In this document: positions 12,020 to 24,437 of the stretch, in pieces
Layout: every line of letters starts with the position of its first letter
How positions within the stretch are numbered: the stretch's first letter is position 1
DNA from: Triticum aestivum
Lineage: Eukaryota; Streptophyta; Magnoliopsida; Poales; Poaceae
DNA length: 64,000 bases
Assembly: GCF_018294505.1 (NCBI RefSeq)
Contig: NC_057796.1
Location: forward strand, 193,950,027-194,014,026
Direction of reading: 5' to 3'
The notes under the pieces: generated by a model
What the model was told of the DNA's origin: nothing
The model's input: only the letters and a program-made list of their open reading frames with translations
Database searches by the model: none
Translations under genes and position numbers: made by a program

Positions 12020-12545
12020 GTGCTGTCGTAGCATGGAGGCAGGCCAGGCTTGAACTTCCCCGGCCACACGACGCTGCGTAGCTCCGGAGTGAAGGCGTGG
12101 CAGCCCGCTATGGTCACGGGTGCCCGTCATAGAGGTGGAGCATGATCCTAACGCTCGCGTGCCACCGTCACAGGCAGCGCGCGGTGTTGACATCGCAGTG
12201 CTGGGAGTGCACGAGCATCTTCTTGTGGTCGCGGGACCACCTGACAGCTTTCTTCTTCACGCGCCGGCACCCTGTGCGGCGGGCCGCGCCTCGGGGCCTC
12301 ATGCCTTGGCCCGAGGATGACGTCTTGACAGGGAGCTGGAGGAGGTGCTCCGTGAGCCACGTCCGCGGTAGGTGGCGGGTGACGCAGCGAGCGAGACAGT
12401 GCAGGAGAGTCCCCGGCGGCGCTGACAAGCTCGGCGATGCGGTCGAGCCAGTCCTCGTAGAAGTCAGTGACGGAGTGGCGGTGCGCCCGTCACGGTGCAC
12501 GGAAGGAAGCAGCGATGAAGCTTGCTTCTTGTGCCCCGCCGGGCC
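12020..12545 (-). mobile_element. Element C internal region, left fragment
   Basis: GC-rich sequence between elements A and B. It continues at 19652 on the other side of B (TSD GGGCC). I find no recognisable domain, so I assign it to C only by nesting order. It contains no convincing ORF. Confidence 0.5.
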
Positions 12546-13162
12546 TGTCGTGGAATTAACACGTCAGATGTCCTAGGTGTAAGGACTTACTCGTGAGGCC
12601 AACGCATCTTTGTAGTAGCTTGAGAGGGGTTGAGCGGAATCGAGAGACGCAACACAAGACAAGGATTTAGACAGCTTCGGGCCCCGGGAAACATCATCCG
12701 GCAACAACCCTACATGCTGTTTGAGGCTAGGTCTCATTATGATCATGGGAGAGTCGCCGGGAACCGACTCTCGGTGTCTAGCCCTAGAGATTGTTTCTTG
12801 TTACCTTGTCCCTCTTGGGGAGCCCTGCCCCTCCTTATATAAGTTAGAGGGGTGGGTTACATGTGGAGTCCCAGTAGGACTACGACTAGTCTATCTTCTC
12901 TTACAAGTTAATTATAAGTTCGGGTCTTGCTTCCTCGTAAAGGAAATATTCGTCATAACGTGAGCCGGCCTTCTGGGCCCTGGGCCTAGTCTTCTATCTG
13001 ACCCGTCGTCGGGGTCATCCGTGAGTCGTCAGGCTCGTGAATCGTCTGACACTGAGCCGCCAGACCCGTGAGTCGCCAGTCCTCCGGCGGGTCACGGTGA
13101 AGCGCCAAGTCCGGCCGGGTCATACTTCCGGCCGGGTCATACCGCGGGGTATATCCCCGACA
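12546..13162 (-). repeat. 3' LTR of element B (617 bp)
   Basis: TGTCGTGG...CCCGACA on the plus strand. Compared with the other LTR it lacks a short segment near 12950 (CCCTTTCCTC region) and has an extra stretch near 13050. A TATA motif (TTATATAA, 12835-12842) is present. Confidence 0.85.
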
Positions 13163-14040
13163 TTAGCCCCCAGTTTAATTTGGATTTATCCATGTTAAAC
13201 TGATCCTGTAACATAAACACAAGAACAAATTTGACAGGTTGTGATCCGGGTTAAATATTCTTGTAAACTGGCACCTGATCATCCTTGAGTCCTTGACATT
13301 TTCTCCTGGAATATCCGGGTCAATAGGCCAGCTTCATAACCCATTTGCTGATATTGGCTCTTGTAAATAAAGAATCCATTTGAATTGGCCTTCAATGCTC
13401 TGACTTGACAAAAATATTAGTCTCTGAAATATTCAACTGATATCCAGCCGGCTTGAAGATGTAAAACTTGCCGGTTTATGATTACCACCATTGTCGGGTT
13501 ATAAAAGCTGATAATTCCGGGTCATGATTGTTGCCAACGCCGGTTCATGATTATTGATGACGCCGGGTTGTAGACACGGGGTCATAATGATTGGTGACGC
13601 CAGGTCAATCTGGTTTGCGTAAAACAAAGAATTTGAAAATATTTCTTCGATAATAATATAATACCTGTAGCCCCCAAGTCTTGAGTAGAACAAAGTGATG
13701 GCTTAAGACTTGCTTCAACATAAATGCTGCCACTTTGAAGAAATCCATATTGTTCATCTCAGTTACTAGTAAAAACTGAATACTCCATATTATGTAGCCC
13801 CCAAGTGCCGGGTTGTCATGCTTGCAGCAACCTGGGACTTGTAATTGCCTTATGCTCATATAAACTTCAACCAGCGTAGCCCCCAAGGGTCGGGTCATTA
13901 TGCAATAATGAGCAGGGACTTTGTAAATATGATCATGTAAACTTGACCAGCAACGTGTAGCCCCCAAGGGCCGGGTCAGTAAGATATTACTGAGGTGGGA
14001 CTTTGTATATGATTCATTGATAATAACAGTATATGATGTA

Positions 14041-14113
14041 ATCTCCACCATGGGGCTTGAACCCACGTCCACAAGGTTAAGAGCTTTGTACTCTACCAAC
14101 TGAATAGTGGATC
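14041..14113 (-). pseudogene. tRNA-Lys(CUU)-like sequence inside element B
   Basis: On the minus strand the D arm (CAGTTGGTAGAG), the anticodon loop CTCTTAA with anticodon CTT, the variable region and the T arm (GTGGGTTCAAGCCCCA) match a plant tRNA-Lys(CUU). The A-box is imperfect; the B-box is good. The acceptor stem pairs poorly because the 5' strand lost about two bases, so it is a pseudogene. The anticodon, D and T arms are diagnostic; the exact ends are approximate. Confidence 0.7.
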
Positions 14114-15480
14114 TTTCAATATAATGGATTAAGGCTTGTGTACCTTGAATTTTCGACAGGAGCAATTGGTAGCCCCCAAGGGCCGGCTCATTACGATGTG
14201 ATGATTCGGGTCTTCAATGAAGTGAGCAAAAAATGACTTTGCATTAGCCCCCAAGTGCCATGGTGCATGCTGGTAGTGACATGGGACTTGCATATTTGAT
14301 GTAATCTCAACCTTAATAATGTAGCCCCCAAGTGCCGGGTTGTAAGCCTGCAGTGACTCGGGACTATTCCTTCCGTTGTAGAATAAATCATATCCATTGA
14401 TAAAATAATTGCGCTGAAGCGACTTTGAAAACCTCAACCATAATATTAGTTTTTGATAACCATAATAAAAATCCAGCCATGTTGGCTATTAAAGATTTGA
14501 CTAACCCGGTTTGAAAACCTCAATCATTCAAATCATAATGAAAATCCAGCCAAGTTTGGCTATTTAAAGATTTCAAATACCTTATCTGTTGACAAGTAAA
14601 TCCGGAGTTTAAATACCCGGCGGCTCTTGGCCGATGGCGATTTATTACGCCTCCATTGTAAGCCGAAAATTTTATAACCCGGCTATTTATAGCCTTTTGC
14701 GAAAATCAAGAATTGATAATCCTTTTGAGACACCAATGTTAATCTTTCGATGATGGGCTTGGACTTCAACATTTATATAAGTCATAGTTCTGCAAATCCT
14801 GCACAGAGTTTAAACAACATATGCCCTGGCGACTTAATGTCAAAAGCCAGGGCGGGTAACTACCCACATGTAGTCTTATCCTGCACACAAGTAGATCACA
14901 AGAAACCTTGGCGGTTTACCGCAGGGCGGGTCATAATATCTTACATATGACCACGGATGTGTAAAAAAGGAGTCACAGATAAGCCTGTTATGAATCATAA
15001 CTTTGAAACATAACAATAATATCATACTTGTGATATTGAATTTGCATTTGTCGGTTTATATGACCTGCACAATAAGGGTGATAACCTAATCTTTGATACG
15101 CGCATGATTCCAATGGCGCAATTCAAAACATACCGGCGGCTTAAAGTCCATAGCCAGGGCTAGTTTAAACATAATTATGTATAAACAATATCATACCTGT
15201 GATATTGAACTGTACCGCCGGCTTATGATACCTGTGCAGTAAGTGTGATAACCCAATCCTTAGAAGCCAATGCTTCCACATAGATGATGATTGTCATAAG
15301 CCGGCGACTTATCATCGAAAATCAAGCCCGGTTTAAATAGAAACCACTCATATACACTTTAGATGTGTTCAAAAGAGCTTCAAATAAAATCCCAAAAATT
15401 GTTTGCAAAAAGAAACCTCAAAAAATCTTGAGGCTTCTGATTCGAATAGGATCAGAAAACCGTCCCAAAGGGGTTAAGCT

Positions 15481-15860
15481 AAGATTCGAATACGATCATA
15501 TAGCCCCCAGTGGCTTTGGCATTGCCGATCAAGAGGGTACCGACAGCTATGTTCTCTTTGGTTCGAATACGACCTATGTTTGAACAGGAAGCCCCCAAAT
15601 GAACTTGAGAGTTGTTTAACGACGCTGATTCGAATACGATCCACGTCGGTTCCCAAAGGGGGTTGAGCTATGGTTCAAATATGACCAAGAAACTCCCCAA
15701 TGAGCTCAGCAGTGTGCCGATCAAAAGGGTATCGATAGCTATGTTCTCTTTGGTTCGAATACGACCTATGTTTGAACAGGAAGCCCCCTAGTGATCATGA
15801 GAATATTTAATGACTTTGATTCGAATACGATCAGGGTCACACCAAAAGGGTTAAGCTAAA
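15481..15860. repeat. About 192-bp tandem duplication in element B
   Basis: A block with GCTATGTTCTCTTTGGTTCG begins near 15541 and recurs near 15733 with very few changes. The period is 192 bases. It overlaps two of the polypurine-like motifs. Confidence 0.7.
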
Positions 15861-17179
15861 TTCGAATACGATCAGCTCCCAATGGTCATTAAAGCAGGGT
15901 ACCTATATTTGAGTTGTGCTTTGTAACAGACTCTCTTTGGTCCCTTTAAATTTTCCTGAGAACTCGAACTTTGCGAGAGACAACCTTTTTATGAACCGGA
16001 AATTTGTAAACTGGATATTGAGAGCTTCAAAGCTTTATAAGATATAAATTTACCTTGAGCCGGATGTTTGAACCGGATTTGAAAGCTTCAAAACTTTGCG
16101 GGAGAGAGATATCTCTTGAACCGGATTTTAAACCGGAATCTTTATTTTGAACCGGCAATTTTCTGGCGGCCTTTAAATTTTCATCAATATGGTAGCAGCC
16201 TCCGGAGCCGGGTTATCATTCCCTCCAACGACCCGGGGTTCCTGAGTCATGTCACTGTAGCCCCCGAGTCTCAAGATGACTCGAGGAGTTGGCTTGAGAT
16301 TCTCCATATATAACCGTGATATAAAACCGGCATAACTTGTATATCATTGGTGTTGATAGCACGATGTGTATCCACAGAAGGTTGAGGTGACTGCGGTGGG
16401 TTATAAATGATCCCGTATGAGCCGTGTCAGCAACTCGGCCAATGGTTCCTTCCAACTGGCTGTTTGAAGTTCAACCAAACTGTAGTGACGGCGACTTGTG
16501 CGCATGTCCATTGAGCCATCCGGTGCAGACGGCGGTTGATAGTATATGATAATTTGCCTCCATTTTGTTGAAAGAAAACCGGGCTACCCTAGCTGTGACT
16601 TGCTCATACTCAATAAACAGCTCATGCAGACGGGTGCGGCCCGGTGTGTTGATGTAGACCAGGCCGCGAGAGACGGGCGACAAAGACGACCGCGGCTTCA
16701 GAGGCGGCACAGACAGATGAGTCGGCCGCGGTATTGTAAACCGGCGTGGACGGGCAAATTAGCCACGTCATATTGATGTAAACCGGTCTGCAGAATGGCG
16801 GTTTGCACATATATTCATTGAGCTTGATGGCCAGATAAGATACTAGCGCATTTATAATGGTAGCGCGAGTTTATACATCCGTGACACAGCCATAGCATTT
16901 GCAGTGAACAATTGTCCTGCATAACAATATTGCAGACCAAGGCAAAGGTAAACTGTTCTTTGACAAAAATAATATGTGCTAAAAATATATTTTAGATGGA
17001 TATCACCTGATGTGTTTAGGCCAAAAATAATCCGCCATGAAGTTGATGATCACTAGGTGAAACTGAAATCAATCACGGCCGAGCCGGCCGCGGGAGCAGA
17101 CATATGAGCCGGCCGCGGTGTTGTAAGCCGGTGTGGACGAGCAAGTTGTCCTCTTTGCTGTAAGCCGGCGCGGACGCGT

Positions 17180-17320
17180 GAACTGGCCGAGAGAGCGGAC
17201 GGGCGAGTCGTCCATGGCGTTGTAAGCCGGCGTGGTCGCGAGAAACGGCCACGGCGTTGTAAGCCGGTGCGGTCGCGAGAGACGGCCACGGCGTTGTAAG
17301 CCGGTGCGGGAGTCAGTTGA
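17180..17320. repeat. 37-bp minisatellite in element B
   Basis: TGTAAGCCGG recurs at 17221, 17258 and 17295, a period of 37 bases, with looser copies upstream from about 17110. ORFs here on the minus strand are by-products of the repeat. Confidence 0.7.
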
Positions 17321-18998
17321 GTAACGACAACCACCTGTGCCAAAAGATGTTGGCATGCCTTCATCTCCGCGGCATAATATTACTTTGTAATAAATAATTC
17401 TCCTGCATGTAAAATACAGCAGGGCAAAGTATTTTTGCTCGGATGAATTAATACGTGCTTAAAAATAAATAGGGTAAATAGCACCTGATTTTTGTCCAGA
17501 CGACAGATGATCCTTTGCGCGGATCAAAATTTCACTCATGGTGCCGGTTGATCTTTATCCACTTCCTTTAAACCCCCCTGGGCAGTCAACACACCCATGA
17601 AACGGATCCAGATAGAACCAACACTGCCAGCCAGCAGTCAGGCGCAGGCAAAGCTAGCTGTAGCATGGTTGATGGATTGGGGGTGGATCAAGGCGGCCGC
17701 GAAACAAAGCGTATCACAGTGCGGCAGAACCGGCTGGGCAGCTCGACTTGAGCAGAGGCGGCTCCAAGCAGATGAACCCGCGGGGCAGTTTGACGCGCAG
17801 ACGTTGAAGCATGGTGGCAGATCAGTGCACATGTGAGGCGAGTGACCCGGCTCGCAGTACGGCGGTAAAAACACCCGGCCGGTTCATCGGTGGAGAAAGC
17901 TTGCAGGTGGAGTAGTACAGAGGCATAGGGCTGGTGGCCCTCAAGTGAGGCAAGGCCGCGCGGCCGAAGCGGCCCATCGGCAGAAGCATGCGAATCGGCG
18001 GTTGAGGCGACTTGCGCATTCCATTGCCCGCACACGCATTTGTTGATTGATCGGATTCAACGGATCACTTTGCATCGGCGGCGCACAGCAAAACTCCAAA
18101 CCCTTGCGTCGACGGCTTATTCGCTACGGGCGACTCATGGCCGCGGGCTTGAGTTTTGCGCGAGGGCGGCTCAAAGTGGAGACGACCCGACAATCCGGTG
18201 AGGTGAGTTGACGAAACGGCGGCCCGGGGTGCGGCCGTTGATCGCAACAGAACAGTAGCGGGAGGCGAGGCCGCGTGTGAGGACGCGCGCCCGGGGAGGC
18301 TGGACTCGTACCCAGTGACAGATAGCAGCGGCGGCAATCGAAGACAGGGCCACTTCGGCGAGAGGGAAAACAAAAACGGGGCGGTCCGACAGCGCGCCAG
18401 TACGAGGTCGAGTTGGAGCTGAGGAACAGTGGGGCCGGCTTGGCGCGGCAACGATGCACGTCCGAGGAATCTCACGCCCGTTAACTTTCTCCAATGAGCC
18501 GTCGTTGACGTACGGCGCTGGTGATTGGACCTGTTGCCAGCTTGACCCGGTGTTGCAATCCTTGTCCAAACATGCATGCTCACGTGAAGCAGGGCAGGTT
18601 GCCTCCTCAAAATCACTTTATGCAATCCGTAACAACGTATAGTCTTGCCTTCAAGCAACAGTAGCATAATTGTTTATTGGAAGTAGTACTACTCCGAGCA
18701 ACAGTAGCAATAGTCTTTGGCAGATCAATTTATGAAAGCACCCCGTATTTTGACTCTTGCCCACACGCGCCTGTCGACGTAGATTGATCTGACGTGGTGT
18801 ACGGCAGCTGGAGCACAATTCCTGTCGGCCTCAAAAAATTGATCTTCTATCCGGATTTGACGGATGGCGTTTCATCGGCGATACGCACAGGAACGCCAAA
18901 CCCTAAATTCCCTTGAACTCAAAACTCATACTGGACAGTTGCAAACTTCTCGATCCCTGGGAGCGAACCCTCCAAGAACTCAACACCACCGTGCGCAA

Positions 18999-19016
18999 GC
19001 CCCACGGTGGGCGCCA
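18999..19016 (-). other. Primer binding site of element B, tRNA-Lys(CUU)
   Basis: Minus-strand TGGCGCCCACCGTGGGGC, two bases inside the 5' LTR. It is complementary to the 3' end of plant tRNA-Lys(CUU) with CCA added. This fixes the element's orientation. Confidence 0.75.
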
Positions 19017-19018
19017 AC

Positions 19019-19646
19019 TGTCGTGGAATTAACACGTCAGATGTCCTAGGTGTAAGGACTTAGTCGTGAGGCCAACGCATCTTTGTAGTAGCTTGAGAGG
19101 GGTTGAGCGGAATCGAGAGACGCAACACAAGACAAGGATTTAGACAGCTTCGGGCCCCGGGAAACATCATCCGGTAACAACCCTACATGTTGTTTGAGGC
19201 TAGGTCTCATTATGATCATGGGAGAGTCGCCAGGAACCGGCTCTCGGTGTCTAGCCCTAGAGATTGTTTCTTGTTACCTTGTCCCTCTTGGGGAGCCCTG
19301 CCCCTCCTTATATAAGTTAGAGGGGTGGGTTACATGTGGAGTCCCAGTAGGACTACGACTAGTCTATCTTCTCTTACAAGTTAATTATAAGTCCGGGTCT
19401 TGCTTCCTCATAAAGGAAATATTCGTCATCCCTTTCCTCTTAATCCGGCCCATCATAACGTGAGCCGGCCTTCTGGGCCCTGGGCCTAGTCTTCTATCTG
19501 ACCTGTCGTCGGGGTCATCCGTGAGTCGTCAGGCTCGTGAATCGTCTGACAGTGAGCCGCTAGTCCTCCGGCGGGTCACGGTGAAGCGCCAAGTCTGGCC
19601 GGGTCATACTTCCGGCCGGGTCATACCGCGGGGTATATCCCCGACA
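19019..19646 (-). repeat. 5' LTR of element B (628 bp)
   Basis: Nearly identical to 12546-13162. TATA motif TTATATAA at 19308-19315 supports minus-strand transcription. U3 (right side) carries repeated CCGGCCGGGTCATA blocks. Confidence 0.85.
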
Positions 19647-19651
19647 GGGCC

Positions 19652-19846
19652 GGTAGCGGTGTTGGCGGCAGGCGATGGAGAACAACGGGGAGGCCCACCA
19701 GCAGGCGCCGTCTGGGCGACGCGAGCGGCAAGGGCGGCCCACCGCTCAGCACGAGCTCAACGGGCGTCAGCCATGGGAGCGGTGGAGCGGTGGCGAGTCG
19801 ACCGGCAGAAGAGAGGCTCCGACGCACCCCTACCTGGCGCGCCAAA
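19652..19846 (-). mobile_element. Element C internal region, right fragment with primer site
   Basis: Short internal piece between element B and the LTR of C. Just inside the LTR the minus strand reads TGGCGCGCCAGGTAGGGG, a likely primer binding site (19827-19844); I did not identify the tRNA. Confidence 0.55.
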
Positions 19847-20704
19847 TGTCGGAATTCGGGTTCCGTAGACCCTTGAGAGGTTCAAACTCTGGGGTGCGTG
19901 CGAAGAACTCGTCCTCCCCAGTCTTCCTACTCACTAATCTCACCGCCTAGCTCGACGAACTAAATGGAAAAGGGACACAACAGTTTCCCCAGGTTCGGGC
20001 CACCTTGCAGTGTAAAACCCTACTCCTGCTTTGTGGTGGATTGGCCTCGAGGGGCTGGTGATGAACTAGTATAGTGGGAGAACAACCTCAGTAGGAGGAG
20101 TGTTCTTGGGATCAAGTGAGCTGGTGGGGGAGAGGGTGATCTGAATGATCCCTCCTCTTCTATGGTGGTGGCTAGGTCCTATTTATAGTGGCCTTGGTCC
20201 TCTTCCCAAATGAAGGCGGGAAGGTATCCCACATCTTATCCTGAAAAAAGTAGTCTTCGCATGCAAAAGCCTCTGGTCGTGACGCTGCGGTGGGCTCGGC
20301 GATGACCTCCGTCCTGCCGTCCTGGCGGTATTGGTCTTGTTGCACGGGAATGGAAACCTTTGGCTGATTCCTCGGGACTCGTTGCCTGCGCTTGCCTCTT
20401 TAGCACCGAAGAGGAAATTGGCACACTACGCCTGCTAGCGCCCGCCTGGCCTTGGTCGTCATGGCTGACATCATCTGGACCTCGCGAGGTGACCCTTGCA
20501 TAGAAATCTCCGCTCCTCGGGAGCCAGCCTGGGGAGACTGCTCCTCGTGGAGGTCTTTGGTGTCGTCCGCCTCGCGAGGCTTGGCCCCTCGCGAGGGTCT
20601 TGGGTTGTTGATGTTGAAGCTAGGCCGTACCAGGCCCCTGATGGAGCCACGCCATGGGCTGCAGGCAGGCAAGTCTGGGTACCCCCGTTCCCAGAACGCC
20701 GACA
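19847..20704 (-). repeat. 5' LTR of element C (858 bp)
   Basis: Plus-strand ends are TGTCGGAATTC and GAACGCCGACA. A TATA motif (minus CTATAAATA) is at 20180-20188. It cuts the integrase of D at codon context EELDS, so C inserted into D. The U3 holds three perfect CCTCGCGAGG palindromes at 20480, 20570 and 20587. Resembles Triticeae Tat-type LTRs; the other LTR of C is outside the window. Confidence 0.75.
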
Positions 20705-21320
20705 GAATCGAGTTCCTCAACCCAATGCGTGTCTGACTCCTGCAGGGAGCGCACCATTCTGGGTTCAATGCCGCTCATAATCGGGTCGTTGGCCCGTTCA
20801 ATTTGACCGTTAGTTTGAGGGTGGTAGACGGATGCATAGTCGAGTTTAATGCCCGAGTTAGCGCACCAGTTTTTCACCTCATCGGCAGTAAAATTGGAGT
20901 CATCATCAGTGATGATGTTGTGCAGGACACCATAACGGTGTACCACGCCGGATATAAAGTCGATCACTGAACCTGCTTCAGCCGTTTTTACAGGTTTGGC
21001 CTCTATCCACTTAGTGAATTTATCCAGCATGACCAGTAAATATTTTTTTTGTGGCGTCCCCTTTAAGGGGTCCGACCATGTCTAGCCCCCAGACCGCGAA
21101 AGGCCAAGTGATGGGGATTGTTTGTAAGGTAGTGGGAGGCATGTGACTTTGATTGGCGAAAAGCTGACATCCTATGCAACGTTGCACAAGGGCTTGTGCT
21201 TCTGCTCGGGCTGTTGGCCAAAAGAAGCCTGTCCGAAGGCCTTGCTTACAAGGGCCCGAGCTGCAGCGTGATGGCCACCTAGACCAGCATGTATTTCAGC
21301 CAAGAGCTGCCGACCCTCCT
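20705..21320 (-). pseudogene. Integrase core fragment of element D
   Basis: Minus-strand coding for FTKWIEAKPV, ITDDDSNFTADEVKNW and YHPQTNGQIERAN, that is, the middle of an integrase with its second D and the E. It is cut at 20704 by element C and at 21320 by solo LTR E2. The TDN-G motif is altered (TDDDSN). Confidence 0.75.
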
Positions 21321-23017
21321 TGTAACGCCCACGATGCCGCGCCGCCGCCCACCGGCGCCGCCGCCTCCTCTCCTCCGGCCTCCTCCTCCGGCACCCGGGC
21401 GTCGCCTCCCCTCCAGCCTCTCCCTCCTCTGCTCCGGCGCCGCCCTCCATCGCCGGCGACGAGCTCGAGGGATCGTGCCCGATCCGATCTGGTATACTGC
21501 TGTTGACTTTCCCGTGCCCGAAATATTTCTGTCCTTAAGATTTCTCAGCATGTGCCCATGTTCATCAGTGCATAACTCCTTCCATGTAGCTCCGTTTCAC
21601 GCGTGTAATATGTCAAAATGTTTGTCTCGTGATGCTCTAAATTTTGTTCAATTGCACCATGTTCATTAGAGTTCATCTTGATGCCCAAATATCTGTTGCA
21701 AGAGAGCTAGTTGCTGTTATCTGCTGGTTCTTATCAGAACTTGGAGATTTGTCATTTTTGTATCATTAAATCTGTGCATCTTATGGGCATGAGCTCTACA
21801 TGTGTTTTGTTGTATGCCATGCCATCTTTCCAGTGGTGCATGCCATGTATTTTTGTGATCTCTTTGGTGACTAGAACAAGCATGCAAACTAGGCTCCGTA
21901 ATGTTTCTGATTTCAGGGACTTAGTGATTTCTCTAAGTCTTTGTCTGCCGTTATTTTATTGCCATGTAAACTTGCTGCTACAGAGAGATCCATGCTTATT
22001 TTGGAGATGTTAAGTAAGGATGTTTTGGAGCTATTGTTGTAATTGATCCATTCCTGCCCTTGTTTGCAATTATGGAATGCCATACCATGACACAATCTTG
22101 CTCTACTTTTGCTACAAAATATTTCTGGCCAATTCTTAACATGATATGCAATTTTGCCAAGCTTGTTGTAGTTGATCCATACATGCTATGCTTTTGTTCT
22201 TGCCATGGATAGTTTCATTAACATGCCATCTTGCTGTAGGTAGGATTGTTTTGTCATGCATTGCTTTTTGATGAGTGCATCAAGCTCACAAACATGCCTT
22301 CATATTATTGTTTCTGCCATGCTCTGTTTTTTGCTAAGTCTGAAACCTGTTAACGAAACTTGCTATGTTTCCATGCTGACCATCATATCTTCTGGTCCTT
22401 TTTGGCTTATGGTCAGTAAGGGACTTTTGTCATATGCATTTAGTAGAATACTTTCATGCCCTGTTTTGCCATGTTAAGTTCCTGTAGCATGTTGATTTCG
22501 TGCTCTGAACATTGCTACCTGATGCTGTTTTCTGCCATGTCCAGTAATTTCACCAAGTCTGGAACCTGTTATCTTTTGCACTTTTGCCATGCTTGTTTGA
22601 GCTTGTTATGTTGTGAACTAGCCATAGCTCAGTGTTCATCTTTTGTCAAGCATCTGCTGTAGATTACTGTCATATGCTTTGTTGCTATGGTGGAGTGCGG
22701 TATCATTGTTTCTTGTTGCATTTTAAGTGCTATCATGCTGTTTATCGCAGATTCATGTCATTCTTATTTTGCTTGCCATTTGCAAACCGTACATCCGTTT
22801 CCGGTGATCTTTATATCGATTTCGACCGAAATCATCTCATCCTTACAGTGGCATGCTTGGTTTCCCAAGTTACTGCCATGTTCATCATTTTTCTTCCGGA
22901 GCACGCATATGCATCGCATATCATATCTCGCATATCGTACATGTTTTGCATCATGTTGCTTGTGCATTTCTCGTGATTGATTGTGGTTCCGTTTTTTTGT
23001 GTTCTTGTCTTGGGTAG

Positions 23018-23101
23018 AGCCGGGAGACGAGTTCGTGAATGAGGAACCTGTTAAGTACGCTTACGAGGATCAAGCTTTCGACAACTCTGAGAACCTTGTA
23101 G
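23018..23101 (+). other. Exon-like segment 1 in LTR E2
   Basis: 84 nt bounded by TTGGGTAG| and |GCAAG, encoding an acidic stretch with YEDQAFDNSENLV. Phase is 2 nt before and 1 nt after full codons, as in E1. It differs from E1 only by substitutions. Confidence 0.45.
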
Positions 23102-24339
23102 GCAAGATGACCACCCCTCGAAATCACTTCTATCTTTGCTTTGCTAGTTGTTCGCTCTTTTGCCATGCTGCGCTACCTATCACTTGTTATATCATGTCTC
23201 CCATATTGCCATGTCAGCCCCTAACCATCCTTTCCTAGCAAACCGTTGTTTGGCTAAGTTACCGCTTTTGCTCAGCCCTTCTTATAGCGTTGCTAGTTGC
23301 AGGTGAAGTTGAAGTTTGTTCCATGTCGGAACATGGATATGTTGGGATATCACAATATCTCTTATTTAATGAATGCATCTATATATTTGGTAAAGGGTGG
23401 AAGGCTCGGCCTTATGCCTGGTGTTTTGTTCCACTCTTGCCGCCCTAGTTTCTGTCTTACCGGTATTATGTTCCTTGAGTTTGCGTTCCTTATACGGTTG
23501 GGTGATTTATGGGACCCCCTTGACAGTTCGCCTTGAATAAAACTCCTCCAGCAAGGCCCAACCTTGGTTTTACCATTTGCCACCTAAGCCTTTTCCCCCG
23601 GGTTTTCGCGAGCCCGAGGGTCATCTTATTTTAACCCCGGGCCAGTGTTCCTCTGAGTGCTGGTCCAAACTAGAGCACCGTGCGGGACCGTCCCTTGGCA
23701 ACTTGGGTTATGTTGGTACCTGTACGCTTCGCTTATCCGGTGTGCCCTGAGAACGGGATATGTGCAGCTCCTATCGGGATTTGTCGGCACATTCGGGCGG
23801 CTTTGCTGGTCTTGTTTTACCATTGTCGAAATGTCTTGTAGACCGGGATTCCGAGACTGATCGGGTCTTTCCGGGAGAAGGTTTATCCTTCGTTGACCGT
23901 GAGAGCTTATGATGGGCTAAGTTGGGACACCCCTGCAGGGTTTTATCTTTCGAAAGCCGTGCCCGCGGTTATGAGGCAGATGGGAATTTGTTAATGTCCG
24001 GTTGTAGAGAACTTGTCACTTGACCCAATTAAAATACATCAACCGTGTGTGTAGCCGTGATGGTCTCTTCTCGGCGGAGTCCGGGAAGTGAACACGGTCT
24101 GAGTTATGTATGACGTAAGTAGGAGTTCAGGATCACTTCTTGGTCATTGCTAGATGACGACCTTTCCGTTGCTTCTCTTCTCGCTCTCTTTTGCGTATGT
24201 TAGCCACCATATATGCTTATTGCCGCTGCAGCTCCACCTCATTACACCATCCTTTCCTATAAGCTTAAATAGTCTTGATCTCGCGGGTGTGAGATTGCTG
24301 AGTCCTCGTGACTCACAGATTCTACCAAAACAGTTGCAG

Positions 24340-24437
24340 GTGCCGATGATGCCAGTGCAGATGATGGGATCGATCTCAAGTGGGAGTTCGATGAGGAACG
24401 TGGTCGTTACTATGTGTCTTTTCCCGATGATCAGTAG
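24340..24437 (+). other. Exon-like terminal segment in LTR E2
   Basis: 98 nt after the acceptor CAGTTGCAG|. In the phase left by the upstream segment it gives an open frame containing [11 protein letters not shown] and ending in FPDDQ with TAG at 24435-24437. It is acidic, and its layout parallels the terminal exon in the LTR of F. Confidence 0.45.

Larger units (their letters stand above)
13163..16290. repeat. Array of polypurine-tract-like motifs in element B
   Basis: The motif TAGCCCCCAAG (minus strand CTTGGGGGCTA) occurs near 13164, 13668, 13795, 13877, 13958, 14170, 14245 and 14322. Variants are near 15501, 15589, 15781 and 16258. Within the first cluster the spacing is often 75-82 bases, followed by GGGTTG/GGGTCA and a GGGACTT. 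The copy at 13164 abuts the 3' LTR and is the presumed functional polypurine tract. Confidence 0.65.
12546..19646 (-). mobile_element. Element B: non-autonomous LTR retrotransposon with tRNA-Lys primer site
   Basis: Two near-identical LTRs (12546-13162 and 19019-19646) are flanked by the TSD GGGCC (12541-12545 and 19647-19651). The primer site lies beside the right LTR, so the element reads on the minus strand. Its 5.9-kb internal region has no gag, protease, RT or integrase that I can recognise. It holds repeated copies of a polypurine-tract-like motif, a tRNA-like sequence and several tandem repeats. It must depend on an autonomous partner, probably of Tat type. It is inserted in element C. 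Confidence 0.85.

Noticed and set aside
13163..16290. CRISPR-like array
   Set aside because: Repeats are degenerate, unevenly spaced and inside a plant retrotransposon; the motif matches its polypurine tract.
17053..18667. Minus-strand ORFs in element B
   Set aside because: Produced by minisatellites and GC-rich sequence; no recognisable domain.
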